44,745 nucleotides of DNA from NCBI GenBank assembly GCA_937892925.1, contig CALBHX010000083.1, forward strand, positions 1 to 44,745, read 5' to 3'. Positions 1 through 7,802 of this stretch are shown here, one piece after another. The first letter of the stretch is position 1, and every line of letters begins with the position of its first letter. The notes beneath the pieces are model-generated. The model did not search any database and was not told the DNA's origin. It worked only from the letters and a program-made list of their open reading frames with translations. The DNA comes from an uncultured Lentisphaeraceae bacterium (GTDB lineage: Bacteria; Verrucomicrobiota; Kiritimatiellia; RFP12; DVOR01). The position numbers were made by a program, and so were the translations under genes.

Positions 1-392
1 CGCTGCGCGGGGATGAGGTGGTGGATACGCTGGCGGCGACGCTTGAGGTGAAGGGATTGGATGCGCCCGAAGCGGCGAGCCTTGGGGTGTCTTCGCCGAT
101 GGCGTATGATGCGCAGGCGGGGCTAGGCGCACGGCTGGCGGAGCTTCCGGAAGCGGTGGCGCTCAGCCCGCGCTGGGAGCGTGGGGAGCGCGTGCGGCTT
201 TGGGTGAATGGAGCGGTGGTGGAGGAGGCCGCGGAAGAGGGCGAGTTTCTGTGGCGTCCGTCTCAGGATGGGCTTTATGTATTGAAGCATGAGACGCTGC
301 GCGGGGATGAGGTGGTGGATACGCTGGCGGCGACGCTTGAGGTGAAGGGGCTGAAGCCGGGGTATCGGCTGTTGATTTCGTGGAGGCCGTGA
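1..392 (+). CDS. C-terminal fragment of a repeat-containing protein (5' end outside window)
   Basis: The frame is open from the left edge (first whole codon at position 3) and ends at a TGA at 390-392, giving 129 visible residues. A stretch beginning LRGDEVVDTLAATLEVKG occurs at residues 1-18 and again about 98 residues later. The DNA of the two copies (3-55 and 297-349) is nearly identical, with a period of 294 bp, so the protein contains tandem or near-tandem repeats of about 98 residues. The intervening part (WERGERVRLWVNG, then FLWRPSQDGLYVLKHE) alternates polar and hydrophobic residues like a beta-sandwich (Ig-like or bacterial surface-repeat) domain. That fold is inference; I do not recognise the family. 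It ends shortly after the last repeat without an anchor, so it is probably a secreted or surface protein whose targeting signal lies upstream of the window. Confidence 0.75.
   Translation, partial: LRGDEVVDTLAATLEVKGLDAPEAASLGVSSPMAYDAQAGLGARLAELPEAVALSPRWERGERVRLWVNGAVVEEAAEEGEFLWRPSQDGLYVLKHETLRGDEVVDTLAATLEVKGLKPGYRLLISWRP
297..349 (+). repeat. Second copy of 294-bp-period direct repeat
   Basis: This 53-bp segment matches 3-55 almost base for base, and both encode the same peptide in the partial gene at the left edge. Near-identity of the DNA, not only of the protein, indicates recent duplication or ongoing gene conversion between repeat units. Confidence 0.85.
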
Positions 393-486
393 TTTACGGG
401 ACGGGTGCTCTCGGTGCGGGGTCTTTTTCCTTGTGCCCGGCGGCGTGGTTTGAGCGGGCAGGCCGTGCACGTTCCGGCGGGTGTGC

Positions 487-492
487 TATAAT
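487..492 (+). promoter_or_regulatory. -10 element upstream of cdsA
   Basis: A perfect TATAAT lies 28 nt before the ATG at 520. No convincing -35 hexamer is present at the expected spacing (464-469 reads CGTGCA), so the promoter call rests on the -10 box and on its position in the gap after the preceding gene. Confidence 0.5.
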
Positions 493-519
493 GAGAGAAA
501 ACCCCTTGCAGGAGTGCGT

Positions 520-1413
520 ATGGCTTCGAAACAGCGTGTAATTTGCGGTTTGAGCGTGGCGGCGGTGTGGCTGCTGGCGATTTTTGCTTTGCCGGTGTGG
601 GCGTTGGCGGGGTTGGTGGCGCTTTCGGCGGGTGTGTGCCTGTTTGAACTGTGCGCGATGTTGAAAAAGGCGGGTTACGGGCTGCCGTTTGGAACCTTGG
701 CGGCGGCTACAGCAGGGTGGTTTGCGCTGGTGTATGCCGGGCAGATGGGGCTGTGCACGCTGGGGCAGGCGGGCGCGCGCCCGGCGGTGCTGGCGGTGGT
801 GTGCGCGGGGTTGTTTTTCCGTGTGCTGCTGGATGCGCGGATTGCCCGGCCGATGGAGACGGCGGCGCTGACGGTGGTGAGTTTTCTGTATATTCCCTTT
901 ATGCTTTCGTTTTTGCTGGTGCTAGCGGTGTCGGGCGCGGGGGATTCGGCGGCGCGGATTTTTCTGGCCTTTTTCCTGGTGTTGGTGACGAAGCTGTGCG
1001 ATACGGGCGGGTATTTCATCGGTTCGGCGTTTGGGCGGCACAAGATGTGCCCGCGGCTTTCGCCGGGCAAGAGCTGGGAAGGAACGGCCGGAGGGTATGC
1101 GTTTTCATTTGCGGCGGCGGCGGCGGCCGTTGGGTGTGCGCATCTTTTCCCGGAGGCGGCGTTTCTGGGGATGCTTCGCGAGGCAACGGCTTCGCCGGCG
1201 GCGTGCGGATGGTTTTTCCTGACGATTGGGGTGGTGGTGACGGTGGGGATTCTGGGCGATTTGCTGGAGTCGCTGTTCAAGCGGCAGTGCGGGGTGAAGG
1301 ATTCCTCGGCGCTGTTTCCGGCGATGGGTGGCTTTTTCGACACCTTTGACAGCCTGATTTTTGTCCCGGCGGCCTATCTGTTCATGCAGACGCTTGGGGC
1401 GTGTTTCCTTTGA
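520..1413 (+). CDS. cdsA: Phosphatidate cytidylyltransferase (CDP-diacylglycerol synthase)
   Basis: The product would make CDP-diacylglycerol from phosphatidic acid and CTP at the cytoplasmic membrane, the branch point of phospholipid synthesis. The 297-residue protein is almost entirely hydrophobic, with about eight membrane segments. It carries the conserved KLCDTGGYFIGSAFGRHK and SPGKSWEG blocks (around residues 160-190) and the C-terminal signature SLFKRQCGVKDSSALFP followed by GGFFDTFDS (around residues 250-280). In the textbook signature the last part is HGG...DRxD. Here the His is Met and the Arg is Thr. The ATG at 520 is preferred to an in-frame upstream GTG because CAGGAG sits 5 nt before it. 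dxr follows after 18 bp, so the two probably share a transcript. Confidence 0.93.
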   Translation: MASKQRVICGLSVAAVWLLAIFALPVWALAGLVALSAGVCLFELCAMLKKAGYGLPFGTLAAATAGWFALVYAGQMGLCTLGQAGARPAVLAVVCAGLFFRVLLDARIARPMETAALTVVSFLYIPFMLSFLLVLAVSGAGDSAARIFLAFFLVLVTKLCDTGGYFIGSAFGRHKMCPRLSPGKSWEGTAGGYAFSFAAAAAAVGCAHLFPEAAFLGMLREATASPAACGWFFLTIGVVVTVGILGDLLESLFKRQCGVKDSSALFPAMGGFFDTFDSLIFVPAAYLFMQTLGACFL

Positions 1414-1431
1414 TGCCGGCGGCTAGGCGAG

Positions 1432-2577
1432 ATGCGCAGGCGATTGGTTCTTTTGGGCGCTACGGGGTCGATTGGAGCGAGTACGCTCCGGGTGGCGGCG
1501 GCGCATCCGGAACGGTTTGAGGTGGTGGGGCTGGCGGCGGGACGCGATGCGCAGGGGCTGCAGGCGCTGGCGCGCCGCTTCAACGTCCGCCATCTGGCGT
1601 TGGCGGCGCCTAACAGCGCAGGCATTCCGCACGGAGAGGCGGCGCTGTGTGCGTTGGCGGCTCTGCCGGAGGCGGATCTGGTGGTGATGGCGATTGCGGG
1701 GATGGCCGGTTATGCGCCCACGCTGGCGGCGATTGAGGCGGGGCATGATGTGGCGTTGGCCACCAAAGAAGTGTTGGTGATGGCGGGGGAAGAAGTGATG
1801 CGGCGGCGTGCGGCGCGGGGTGTGCGCCTGCTGCCGCTGGATTCTGAGCATTCAGCCATTTTTCAATGTTTGCAGAGCCGGGCTTCGATGCCGGCGTGTG
1901 TGCGGGTGGGGGCGGAGACGGAGCCGCCTGCCGAGGCGCGGGTGGCGGAGGTGATTTTGACAGCAAGCGGCGGACCGTTTTTTGCCCGGCCGGAGATTGA
2001 CTGGGCGCGGATCTCCGTGGCGGAGGCGCTGAACCACCCGCGCTGGTCGATGGGGCCGAAGGTTACGGTGGATTCGGCGACCATGATGAACAAGGGGCTG
2101 GAGCTGATTGAAGCACTGCATCTTTTTGCGCTGAAGCCGGAGCAGCTGCGCGTGTGGGTGCATCCGCAGAGCATGGTGCATTCGTTGGTGCAGTTCAAAG
2201 ACGGGGCTCTGATGGCGCAGCTGGCGTGCCCGGATATGGCGCTGCCGATTCAGTATGCGCTGACGTGGCCTGACCGCGCGGCGCATTCGCCGGTGCCGCC
2301 GGTGTCGCTGGAGCAGATGCAGGGGCTGACGTTTGCCGCGCCGGATTTGGCGCGTTTCCCCTGCCTGCGGCTGGTCTTTGAGGCACTGCCTAAGGGCGCG
2401 TGGACGCACCCGGTGCTGACGTTGGCAAACGAAGTGGCGGTGCGGGCGTTTCTGGCCGGGCGGATTTCGGCTGATCGGATTGCCGCTACAATTGAGGCCT
2501 GTCTGGAAGCGGGCGCGGCGCCTTTTGATGCGATTATCCGCCGGGCTGAAGCCTATGTGGCGCGGGCGGCGCACTGA
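1432..2577 (+). CDS. dxr: 1-deoxy-D-xylulose 5-phosphate reductoisomerase
   Basis: This enzyme converts 1-deoxy-D-xylulose 5-phosphate to 2-C-methyl-D-erythritol 4-phosphate with NADPH, the first committed step of the MEP isoprenoid pathway. The 381 residues match the family length. Visible blocks are the N-terminal nucleotide-binding GATGSIG (residues 9-15), LATKEVLVMAGE, the substrate/metal region SEHSAIFQCL (about 139), LTASGGPFF, NHPRWSMGPKVTVDSATMMN (about 203-222) and the C-terminal HPQSMVHSLVQF. It lies 18 bp after cdsA and 20 bp before manA. A second MEP gene, ispF, is 4.6 kb downstream but not in the same transcript. Confidence 0.97.
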   Translation: MRRRLVLLGATGSIGASTLRVAAAHPERFEVVGLAAGRDAQGLQALARRFNVRHLALAAPNSAGIPHGEAALCALAALPEADLVVMAIAGMAGYAPTLAAIEAGHDVALATKEVLVMAGEEVMRRRAARGVRLLPLDSEHSAIFQCLQSRASMPACVRVGAETEPPAEARVAEVILTASGGPFFARPEIDWARISVAEALNHPRWSMGPKVTVDSATMMNKGLELIEALHLFALKPEQLRVWVHPQSMVHSLVQFKDGALMAQLACPDMALPIQYALTWPDRAAHSPVPPVSLEQMQGLTFAAPDLARFPCLRLVFEALPKGAWTHPVLTLANEVAVRAFLAGRISADRIAATIEACLEAGAAPFDAIIRRAEAYVARAAH

Positions 2578-2597
2578 GGCGCAGGGGGGCGGGCAGG

Positions 2598-3521
2598 ATG
2601 CGTGCACATGCGCTTTATCCGCTGGTTTTTCACCCGGTTTACCGCACGGCGGTGTGGGGCGGAGAGGCCATTGCCCGCCGGTATAATCGGGCAAATACGC
2701 CGGAACATTGCGCAGAGAGTTGGGAGCTCTCCGCTCTGCCGGGAGCGGAGTCCGTGGTGGTCAATGGCCCTTTCGAAGGCGTGGGGCTGGCCGAGCTGAC
2801 GCAGCGGTTCGGGCGCGATCTGCTGGGGCGGCAGGCGCCGGAGCCGGATCGGTTCCCCCTGCTGATCAAGATTCTGGATGCGGCGGCGGCGCTTTCGATT
2901 CAGGTTCATCCCGATGCCCGTGCGGCCGCCTGCCTGGGCACGCGCCCAAAACACGAAATGTGGAACGTGCTTCATGCAGAGCCGGGGGCGCAGGTGTGGG
3001 CGGGGCTGACCCCGGGCACCACGGCGGAGACGGCGCGGGAACATCTGGTGCCTTACGCTTCGCATACCGGCGATCTGTTTGATCTGCCGCCGGGGCTGGT
3101 TCATGCCATCGGCCCGGGCAATCTGATTTATGAGGTGCAGGAGGCCAGCCCGGCGGCGTATCGGCTGGATGATTGGGGGCGCGGACGCCCTCTGCATCTG
3201 GAGGCTGCCCGGCAGGCCGTTCGCCCGGAGCTCGCTGTGCGGTATGTCCCTGCTGAAACGGAGCGGGAGGGGCGGCTGACGGTGCGCCTGCGGACGCCGG
3301 CCTTCTCCTTCGCTACGTTTCTGTGCCGCCGGATGCGGACGCTGCACACCACGGATCAAAGCTTTATGGTGCTCTTCTGTGCGGAGGGGAAGATGCGTGT
3401 GGCGCATTGCGGCCCGTATCCGATAACCCTGCTCCCCGGGGACTCGCTGTTTATTCCCCCGCGCCAGCAGGTGCTGCTTCATCCGTTCTCTGCCGCGCGG
3501 CTCCTGCTGACAACGCTTTGA
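2598..3521 (+). CDS. manA: Mannose-6-phosphate isomerase, class I
   Basis: The product interconverts mannose 6-phosphate and fructose 6-phosphate in the cytoplasm and needs zinc. Diagnostic parts of the 307-residue cupin-fold protein are LIKILDAAAALSIQVHPD (about residues 87-104; Gln and His are zinc ligands), KHEMWNVL (about 118; Glu is a ligand), and LPPGLVHAIGPGNLIYEVQ (about 165-183). The length places it with the short Bacillus-like type rather than the roughly 390-residue E. coli type. The ATG at 2598 is preceded by a G-rich stretch including GGCAGG. A promoter for the next gene overlaps its 3' end. Confidence 0.93.
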   Translation: MRAHALYPLVFHPVYRTAVWGGEAIARRYNRANTPEHCAESWELSALPGAESVVVNGPFEGVGLAELTQRFGRDLLGRQAPEPDRFPLLIKILDAAAALSIQVHPDARAAACLGTRPKHEMWNVLHAEPGAQVWAGLTPGTTAETAREHLVPYASHTGDLFDLPPGLVHAIGPGNLIYEVQEASPAAYRLDDWGRGRPLHLEAARQAVRPELAVRYVPAETEREGRLTVRLRTPAFSFATFLCRRMRTLHTTDQSFMVLFCAEGKMRVAHCGPYPITLLPGDSLFIPPRQQVLLHPFSAARLLLTTL

Positions 3522-3534
3522 ATTATGGTATACT
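3507..3534 (+). promoter_or_regulatory. Sigma-70-like promoter for the AsmA-like gene
   Basis: CTGACA (3507-3512) and TATACT (3529-3534) are separated by 16 bp, with the -10 box 25 nt before the ATG at 3560. The promoter straddles the manA stop codon, so the downstream gene can be transcribed independently. Confidence 0.7.
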
Positions 3535-3559
3535 CCCCCCATCGAAGAAGGAGAGTCTC

Positions 3560-4375
3560 ATGAATGCGCTTAAAAAACTGTGGAAAATTGTCCGTGGCAT
3601 TGTGCTGACCGTGCTGTGCGTGTTGGCTGTGCTGATTGTTTTTGTGCTGGCCGGCGGGTTGGGCCCGGTGGTCAAGTATGTGGGGGTGCCGGCGGCGCGC
3701 GCTTTCGGGGTGCCCCTGAGCATTGAGAAATGCGTGATTCTTCCCCTGGGCGGCTATGTGCGCGTGGAGGGGGTGGAAGTGGCCAACCCCAAGGCTTTCG
3801 CGGAGGCCAAGCCGAGTCCGTACGGCGAAACGCCTCTGGCGCGGATTGGCCGGTTGGAAGTGGATGTGGCCATGCGCTCGCTTCTCTCCAAAGAGCTGTG
3901 CGTGGATTCGGTTGAGCTCTCCGGCGTGCGCGCTCTGTATGCCTTTGATTTGGATACAACCAATGTGGATGCGCTGTTGAAGCAGATGGGGGTGGATCCT
4001 AATGCGGCGAAGGAGGAGGCGGAGGAAGTCAAGGAAGAGGCTGACGATGCAGAGGCGAAGGGTGAAGGCAAGGCGGTGCGCATCGCTTACTTCCATATGG
4101 AAGACAATAGTGTCTCCATCCGTAAGTTCGTTACGGTGCCCATTCCGCTTCCGCCGCTTACGCTGCATGATGTGGATAACCACACGCTCAAGGATAAGAT
4201 CGAGGCCATCTGCGCTCCCGTGGTCAAGGCTGTTTCTGTTTCCGGTAAGGGGCTGAGCTCCAGTCTCAATTCTCTGGGGCAGGGCAGTAAGGATGCCGTC
4301 AGTAGCGGCGCGAATGCGGTTGGAGAAGGCGCCAAGGCGTTGGGCGACAGCATAAAAGGGCTTTTCAGCAAGTAA
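3560..4375 (+). CDS. AsmA-like membrane-anchored protein of unknown function
   Basis: The 271-residue protein has an N-terminal transmembrane helix (residues about 11-36, IVLTVLCVLAVLIVFVLAGG). An AsmA/DUF748-like segment follows, with GVPLSIEKC, GGYVRVEGVEVANPKAF, LARIGRLEVDVAM and VDSVELSGVRALYAFD. Next comes a Glu/Lys/Ala-rich coiled segment (about residues 150-172), then a second strand-rich part and a Ser/Gly/Ala-rich helical tail. This pattern of an inner-membrane anchor plus a periplasmic beta domain is typical of AsmA-like proteins linked to envelope lipid transport, but the specific role is unknown. GAAGGAG lies 8 nt before the ATG. Confidence 0.8.
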   Translation: MNALKKLWKIVRGIVLTVLCVLAVLIVFVLAGGLGPVVKYVGVPAARAFGVPLSIEKCVILPLGGYVRVEGVEVANPKAFAEAKPSPYGETPLARIGRLEVDVAMRSLLSKELCVDSVELSGVRALYAFDLDTTNVDALLKQMGVDPNAAKEEAEEVKEEADDAEAKGEGKAVRIAYFHMEDNSVSIRKFVTVPIPLPPLTLHDVDNHTLKDKIEAICAPVVKAVSVSGKGLSSSLNSLGQGSKDAVSSGANAVGEGAKALGDSIKGLFSK

Positions 4376-4406
4376 GCCGAAGCTCCTCTGCGTGGTGTTC
4401 GTTTTA

Positions 4407-4437
4407 GCGGGTGCGCCCCTTGCGGGATGCGCCCGCT
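4407..4437 (+). terminator. Possible hairpin terminator after the AsmA-like gene
   Basis: GCGGGTGC (4407-4414) pairs with GCGCCCGC (4429-4436), including one G-U, and the stem is followed only by TTTC. Without a longer T tract this is a weak candidate. The rest of 4438-4727 shows no convincing gene: its short open frames have no recognisable product. Confidence 0.4.
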
Positions 4438-4727
4438 TTCACTTCCGAAACGGCGCTCGGCGGCCGGGCTGCATGGGCGGGAGCAGGGCAGAGCTGCTAC
4501 GAGGTTGACTGCGGGCCGCTCGCTGGTTTCTCTGCTTCGCCTGGTGGCGGCGGTGTTCCGCTCAAGATTCTGGAGAAAAAGGCGGAAACGCTCTGCCGAT
4601 TCCTTGCTTTACACCCTGGGGCTGCCTTGCAAGGGTCTTTCTGTCCGGGTACAGAGTGAGCGAGCCGCAGCAGGCGTTTGCTTGGCGGGGCGAACGGTTC
4701 TTCTGCGGTGGCTCGTCCGAAGCCGCC

Positions 4728-4755
4728 TTGACAAAGGGGGGCGGGTTGTGATAGC
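4728..4755 (+). promoter_or_regulatory. Promoter for secG
   Basis: A perfect -35 TTGACA (4728-4733) is followed 16 bp later by GATAGC (4750-4755), preceded by TGT, an extended -10-like context. The start codon of secG is about 37 nt downstream. Confidence 0.65.
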
Positions 4756-4791
4756 TTTTGCGCGATTGTGCACGGAAAGGACTGACCTGAG

Positions 4792-5133
4792 ATGACGTTT
4801 CTGCTTGGCATTCTGTTTGTACTGGAGGCGCTGGTGGCGCTTTTGATGGTGGCTGTCGTGATGCTTCAGCCCCCGAAAGATCAATCCGGCGGGATGGGCG
4901 CGGCCTTTGGCGGCGGCTTTGGCGAAGAAGTTTTCGGCGGGCGGACGGGGAACGTGCTCACACGCACAACGGCTGTTCTGGGCGTGATTTTGATTCTCAA
5001 CACCCTGTTGATCGCGTTTTTGATGCGCGGCGGCGTTAAGGGTGCCTCACTGGCGGATCGCCCGGCGGCGCCTGTGCCGGAAGCGCCTGCCGCGCCGGAA
5101 CTGCCTGCGGCTCCGGCGGTGCCTGCCCAATAA
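4792..5133 (+). CDS. secG: Preprotein translocase subunit SecG
   Basis: SecG is the small accessory subunit of the SecYEG channel. The 113-residue protein has two transmembrane helices (about residues 3-24 and 58-80). Between them is the family's diagnostic loop: MLQPPKDQSGGMGAAFGG, then a Gly-rich stretch ending VFGGRTGNVLTRTT. A Pro/Ala-rich tail (about 95-113) is common in this family and dispensable. rpoZ starts 25 bp downstream, with smpB and tatA following closely, so a secG-rpoZ-smpB-tatA transcript is likely. Confidence 0.93.
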   Translation: MTFLLGILFVLEALVALLMVAVVMLQPPKDQSGGMGAAFGGGFGEEVFGGRTGNVLTRTTAVLGVILILNTLLIAFLMRGGVKGASLADRPAAPVPEAPAAPELPAAPAVPAQ

Positions 5134-5158
5134 CCTGCACGTTGTTTGGAGGAAACTC

Positions 5159-5410
5159 ATGAATCTTGAAATGCTCGAAAAGGCTCGTGCGCGTGTTCCC
5201 AGCATCCCGGTGCTGGTCAATCTGGTCTCTCAGCGCACCAAGCAGCTGAACCGCGGGGAGCGCCCTTTCCTGCGGCCGATTGACAGGTATGAGGATAAGA
5301 GCGACATTGCGCTGCGTGAGATTGCCGAAGGGCTGGTGGTGGCGCAGGTAGACATGCAGGCGGTAGCGGAGCATCAGGAGGCTCAGGCACGCTGGGGGCG
5401 CCGCGCGTAA
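5159..5410 (+). CDS. rpoZ: DNA-directed RNA polymerase omega subunit
   Basis: Omega is the small assembly subunit of RNA polymerase that chaperones beta-prime. This 83-residue protein has the family pattern: an N-terminal short helix (MNLEMLEKARARVPSIPVL), then VNLVSQRTKQLNRGERPFL, corresponding to the conserved region with the basic R-x-R-x-L motif, then DKSDIALREIAEGLV. The ATG at 5159 follows TTGGAGGAAA, a strong ribosome-binding site, and supersedes in-frame upstream codons inside secG. The C-terminus (MQAVAEHQEAQARWGRRA) is divergent. I am confident of the family but have not seen an alignment. Confidence 0.85.
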   Translation: MNLEMLEKARARVPSIPVLVNLVSQRTKQLNRGERPFLRPIDRYEDKSDIALREIAEGLVVAQVDMQAVAEHQEAQARWGRRA

Positions 5411-5431
5411 CGTCAGGCGCTGTTTGCAATC

Positions 5432-5914
5432 ATGGCTTCCGGCAAGAAACATGCGGCCGCTGCGGGCGCCCTTGTGGTGAACCGTAAGGCCGCGCATGAT
5501 TATACTATTCTGGAGCGTTTTGAGGCCGGAATTGAGTTGGTGGGCACGGAAGTCAAGGTGCTCCGCAATGGGGAGGGCGGCCTGCTGGGCGCATGGTGCA
5601 AAATTGATGATGCAAACCAACTGTGGCTGATGCAGGTGCGGATTCCGCCTTATGCGTTTGGCAACCGGTTCAATCATGAGGCACTGCGGACACGCCGGCT
5701 GCTGATGCACAAGGCAGAGATTCTTCGGCTCCGCGCCAAGGTGGAGCAGAAAGGGCTCTCGCTTATCCCTTTGAAGCTCTACCTCAGCCCGAGGGGTAAA
5801 GTGAAGGTGGAGCTGGCGCTTTGCCAAGGCAAGAACCAGTTTGATCGCCGGGAGACGGTGAAACGCCGAGAGGCAGATCGGGCGGCGGCACGAGCCGTTC
5901 GCGTCTATCGATAG
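5432..5914 (+). CDS. smpB: SsrA-binding protein SmpB
   Basis: SmpB binds tmRNA and positions it on stalled ribosomes for trans-translation. The 160 residues include NRKAAHDYTILERFEAGI and ELVGTEVKVLRNGEG (about residues 18-50), NHEALRTRRLLMHKAEI (about 85-101), and the basic C-terminal part RGKVKVELALCQGKNQFDRR with a helical Arg-rich tail. All are family hallmarks. Its partner ssrA RNA is not visible in this window. The start lies 21 nt after the rpoZ stop, without a strong Shine-Dalgarno sequence. Confidence 0.96.
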   Translation: MASGKKHAAAAGALVVNRKAAHDYTILERFEAGIELVGTEVKVLRNGEGGLLGAWCKIDDANQLWLMQVRIPPYAFGNRFNHEALRTRRLLMHKAEILRLRAKVEQKGLSLIPLKLYLSPRGKVKVELALCQGKNQFDRRETVKRREADRAAARAVRVYR

Positions 5915-5949
5915 CAGGAACATGCGTTAAAGACGTAAAGGAGGCAGAG

Positions 5950-6171
5950 ATGCGCCCCGGATTATGGCAGATTTTAATTGTGGTTCTCATTATTGCGTTG
6001 GTGTTTGGCGCCAAGAAGATTCCGGAGATTGCCCGGGCGCTTGGGCGCTCCTCGGGCGAGTTCAAGAAGGGACTCAAAGAGGGCAACGAGGCGGCGGCCG
6101 GGAAGGCCGATGAGATCAAGCGCGAGCTGTTTGATTCGCCTGCCGAGGGGGAACAGACGCCGAAGGCATGA
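5950..6171 (+). CDS. tatA: Sec-independent translocase protein TatA
   Basis: TatA polymerises to form the twin-arginine export pore. The 73-residue product has a single N-terminal membrane helix (residues 6-21), the hinge FGAKKIPEIARALGRSSGEF and an amphipathic, charged helix (KKGLKEGNEAAAGKADEIKR). This is the canonical TatA/TatE layout. AAAGGAGG sits 6 nt upstream of the ATG. tatC is not in the window. A possible Tat-type signal remains at the start of the flavodoxin-like pseudogene at 28.9 kb. Confidence 0.95.
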   Translation: MRPGLWQILIVVLIIALVFGAKKIPEIARALGRSSGEFKKGLKEGNEAAAGKADEIKRELFDSPAEGEQTPKA

Positions 6172-6175
6172 AACA

Positions 6176-6233
6176 GGCCGTCCCCAGGCGGGGTGGCCAG
6201 AAAACACAGCAGTTGTGCCCGCTGGGGGCACAA
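6176..6233 (+). other. Two consecutive hairpins between tatA and the beta-propeller gene
   Basis: GGCC-GT-CCCC / GGGG-T-GGCC (6176-6198) is followed by TTGTGCCC (6213-6220) pairing with GGGCACAA (6226-6233). Neither is followed by a T run, so they are not classical terminators. They may stabilise or attenuate the transcript. Confidence 0.45.
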
Positions 6234-6280
6234 TGGGGGCGTGCGTGTGCGCGCCTTCTGTTTTTGAAAGGAGGCCGGAT

Positions 6281-7168
6281 ATGCGGCGGTTGACAATCTG
6301 TTTGGCGATGCTGTTCTGGGGCGTGTGCGGCGGCGTGTATGCGGCGGCGGGCGGCGGGTTTGAAGGGGGAAAGCCGGCGTATCCGCTCTTTCTGGCAGGA
6401 AATGGGTATTATGCTGTGATTGCGCCGGACGGTTCGGAGATGCAGCGCTGGAAGGGCGGCAACAGCAATGATGGGTGGCGGCTGCCGAATGGGCACCTGC
6501 TGGCGGCTACGGGCGAGGCTTATGAGTGCGATGCGCAGGGGAAGCGGGTGTGGCAGTATCAGGCAAAAGAGAAAACGGGCGGCGGAGTCTTTTCCTGTCA
6601 GCGGCTGGCCAATGGCCATACGCTGATTAGTGAGAACAGCACGGGCACGGTCTTTGAAGTGGATGCACAGGGGCAGAAGTCGCGGGAGATCCGCGTGCCG
6701 CTGAACCAGAAGAACCGCCATCAGACGCTGCGCATGGTGCGGCGGCTAGCAGACGGCCGGACGCTGATTTGCCGCTCTGGGGCGAACACGGTGGAGATCT
6801 ATGACGCGCAGGGTGTGTGTGTGTGGCAGCAGAAGGTGCCGAATCTGGCCTTCGCTGCGGTGTGTGATGCGCAGGGGAATGTGTATGTGTCGTGCCTGGA
6901 TCGGATTCAGAAGTGGTCGCCGGGGCATGCGCTCTTATGGGAGTTTACGGCGGCGGAGTCGGGGCTGCCGATTAAAAACATGACAGGGATTCATCTGCTG
7001 CCGAATGGCCATTTGGTGGTGGGGTGTTATGCCTATGGCAAAGGGGTGGGCGCGTTTGAGGTAACGCCCGGGAAACAGGTGCTGTGGCGGTATCGCTCCG
7101 GGCGCGGGCACGACAGCCATATGGCGGTTCAGCTTCTGGATCCATCGATTTCGGAGCCGTTGCGTTAA
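6281..7168 (+). CDS. Secreted beta-propeller (PQQ/arylsulfotransferase-like) protein
   Basis: The 295-residue protein opens with a Sec signal peptide (MRRLTICLAMLFWGVCGGVYAAA, cleavage about residue 22). It then shows repeated propeller blades: a strand with an aspartate turn and a Trp, as in IAPDGSEMQRWKGG, CDAQGKRVWQYQAK, VDAQGQKSREIRVP, YDAQGVCVWQQKVP and VTPGKQVLWRYRSG. Each is paired with a 'LPNGHLL/LANGHTL/LADGRTL' strand. This xDAxG...W pattern is typical of PQQ-like and arylsulfotransferase propellers. No catalytic residues can be assigned. GGAGG precedes the ATG at 6281. ispF starts 17 bp downstream. Confidence 0.8.
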   Translation: MRRLTICLAMLFWGVCGGVYAAAGGGFEGGKPAYPLFLAGNGYYAVIAPDGSEMQRWKGGNSNDGWRLPNGHLLAATGEAYECDAQGKRVWQYQAKEKTGGGVFSCQRLANGHTLISENSTGTVFEVDAQGQKSREIRVPLNQKNRHQTLRMVRRLADGRTLICRSGANTVEIYDAQGVCVWQQKVPNLAFAAVCDAQGNVYVSCLDRIQKWSPGHALLWEFTAAESGLPIKNMTGIHLLPNGHLVVGCYAYGKGVGAFEVTPGKQVLWRYRSGRGHDSHMAVQLLDPSISEPLR

Positions 7169-7185
7169 CGCGTTGGGAGGAGAAG

Positions 7186-7671
7186 ATGATGCGTTCGGGG
7201 ATTGGGTTTGATACGCACCGATTGGTGGCGCATCGCAAGCTGATTCTGGGCGGCGTGGAGATTCCGCACGAGGTGGGGCTGCTAGGGCACTCAGATGCGG
7301 ATGTGCTGACGCATGCGATTATGGATGCGCTTCTGGGGGCGGTTGCCGCAGGGGATATAGGGCAGCATTTTCCGGATTCGGACGCGCGTTGGGAGGGGGC
7401 GGACAGTGTGTTTCTGCTTCGTGAGGTAATGGCGATTTTACGGCGGCGGGGCTGGCGGCCAGTCAATGTGGATGCCACGGTGTTGGCCGAGCGGCCGAAG
7501 CTGATGCCGTATCTTCCGGAGATGCGCTGCCGTCTGGCACATGCCATGGGGTTGGCGGTGGAGGCGGTTTCCGTGAAGGCCACAACGGTGGAGGGGCTGG
7601 GCGCTATTGGGCGGCGGGAAGGAATTTCTGCCATGGCGGTGGCAACGGTGTGTCCCGAGGCGGACGCCTGA
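7186..7671 (+). CDS. ispF: 2-C-methyl-D-erythritol 2,4-cyclodiphosphate synthase
   Basis: IspF cyclises CDP-methylerythritol phosphate to the 2,4-cyclodiphosphate in the MEP pathway. The 161 residues carry all the family motifs: GIGFDTHRL (the Asp and His bind the metal), LLGHSDADVLTHAIMDALLG (the second metal His), GDIGQHFPDSD, and the C-terminal VSVKATTVEGLGAIGRREGI. The start is the ATG at 7186 (another in frame at 7189) after GGGAGGAG. An in-frame GTG inside the preceding gene is rejected for lack of conservation. The usual partner ispD is not adjacent. Confidence 0.97.
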   Translation: MMRSGIGFDTHRLVAHRKLILGGVEIPHEVGLLGHSDADVLTHAIMDALLGAVAAGDIGQHFPDSDARWEGADSVFLLREVMAILRRRGWRPVNVDATVLAERPKLMPYLPEMRCRLAHAMGLAVEAVSVKATTVEGLGAIGRREGISAMAVATVCPEADA

Positions 7672-7802
7672 ACGGTTTTCCTGTGCGCGTGGGAGGAGGG
7701 CTTGGCCGTACGCAGGTTGCCGGGGCGCGTGTGGGTATGCCTCTGGAGCCGGAGACGCGTGGGCGCGCTGAAAAACCGCATCATGGAGAGGCGCGGCTGT
7801 GA

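Noticed and set aside
4438..4790. Open frames of 82-122 codons between the AsmA-like gene and secG
   Set aside because: They lack ribosome-binding sites, have Arg-rich compositions typical of GC-rich non-coding DNA and match no family. The secG promoter lies inside the longest one.
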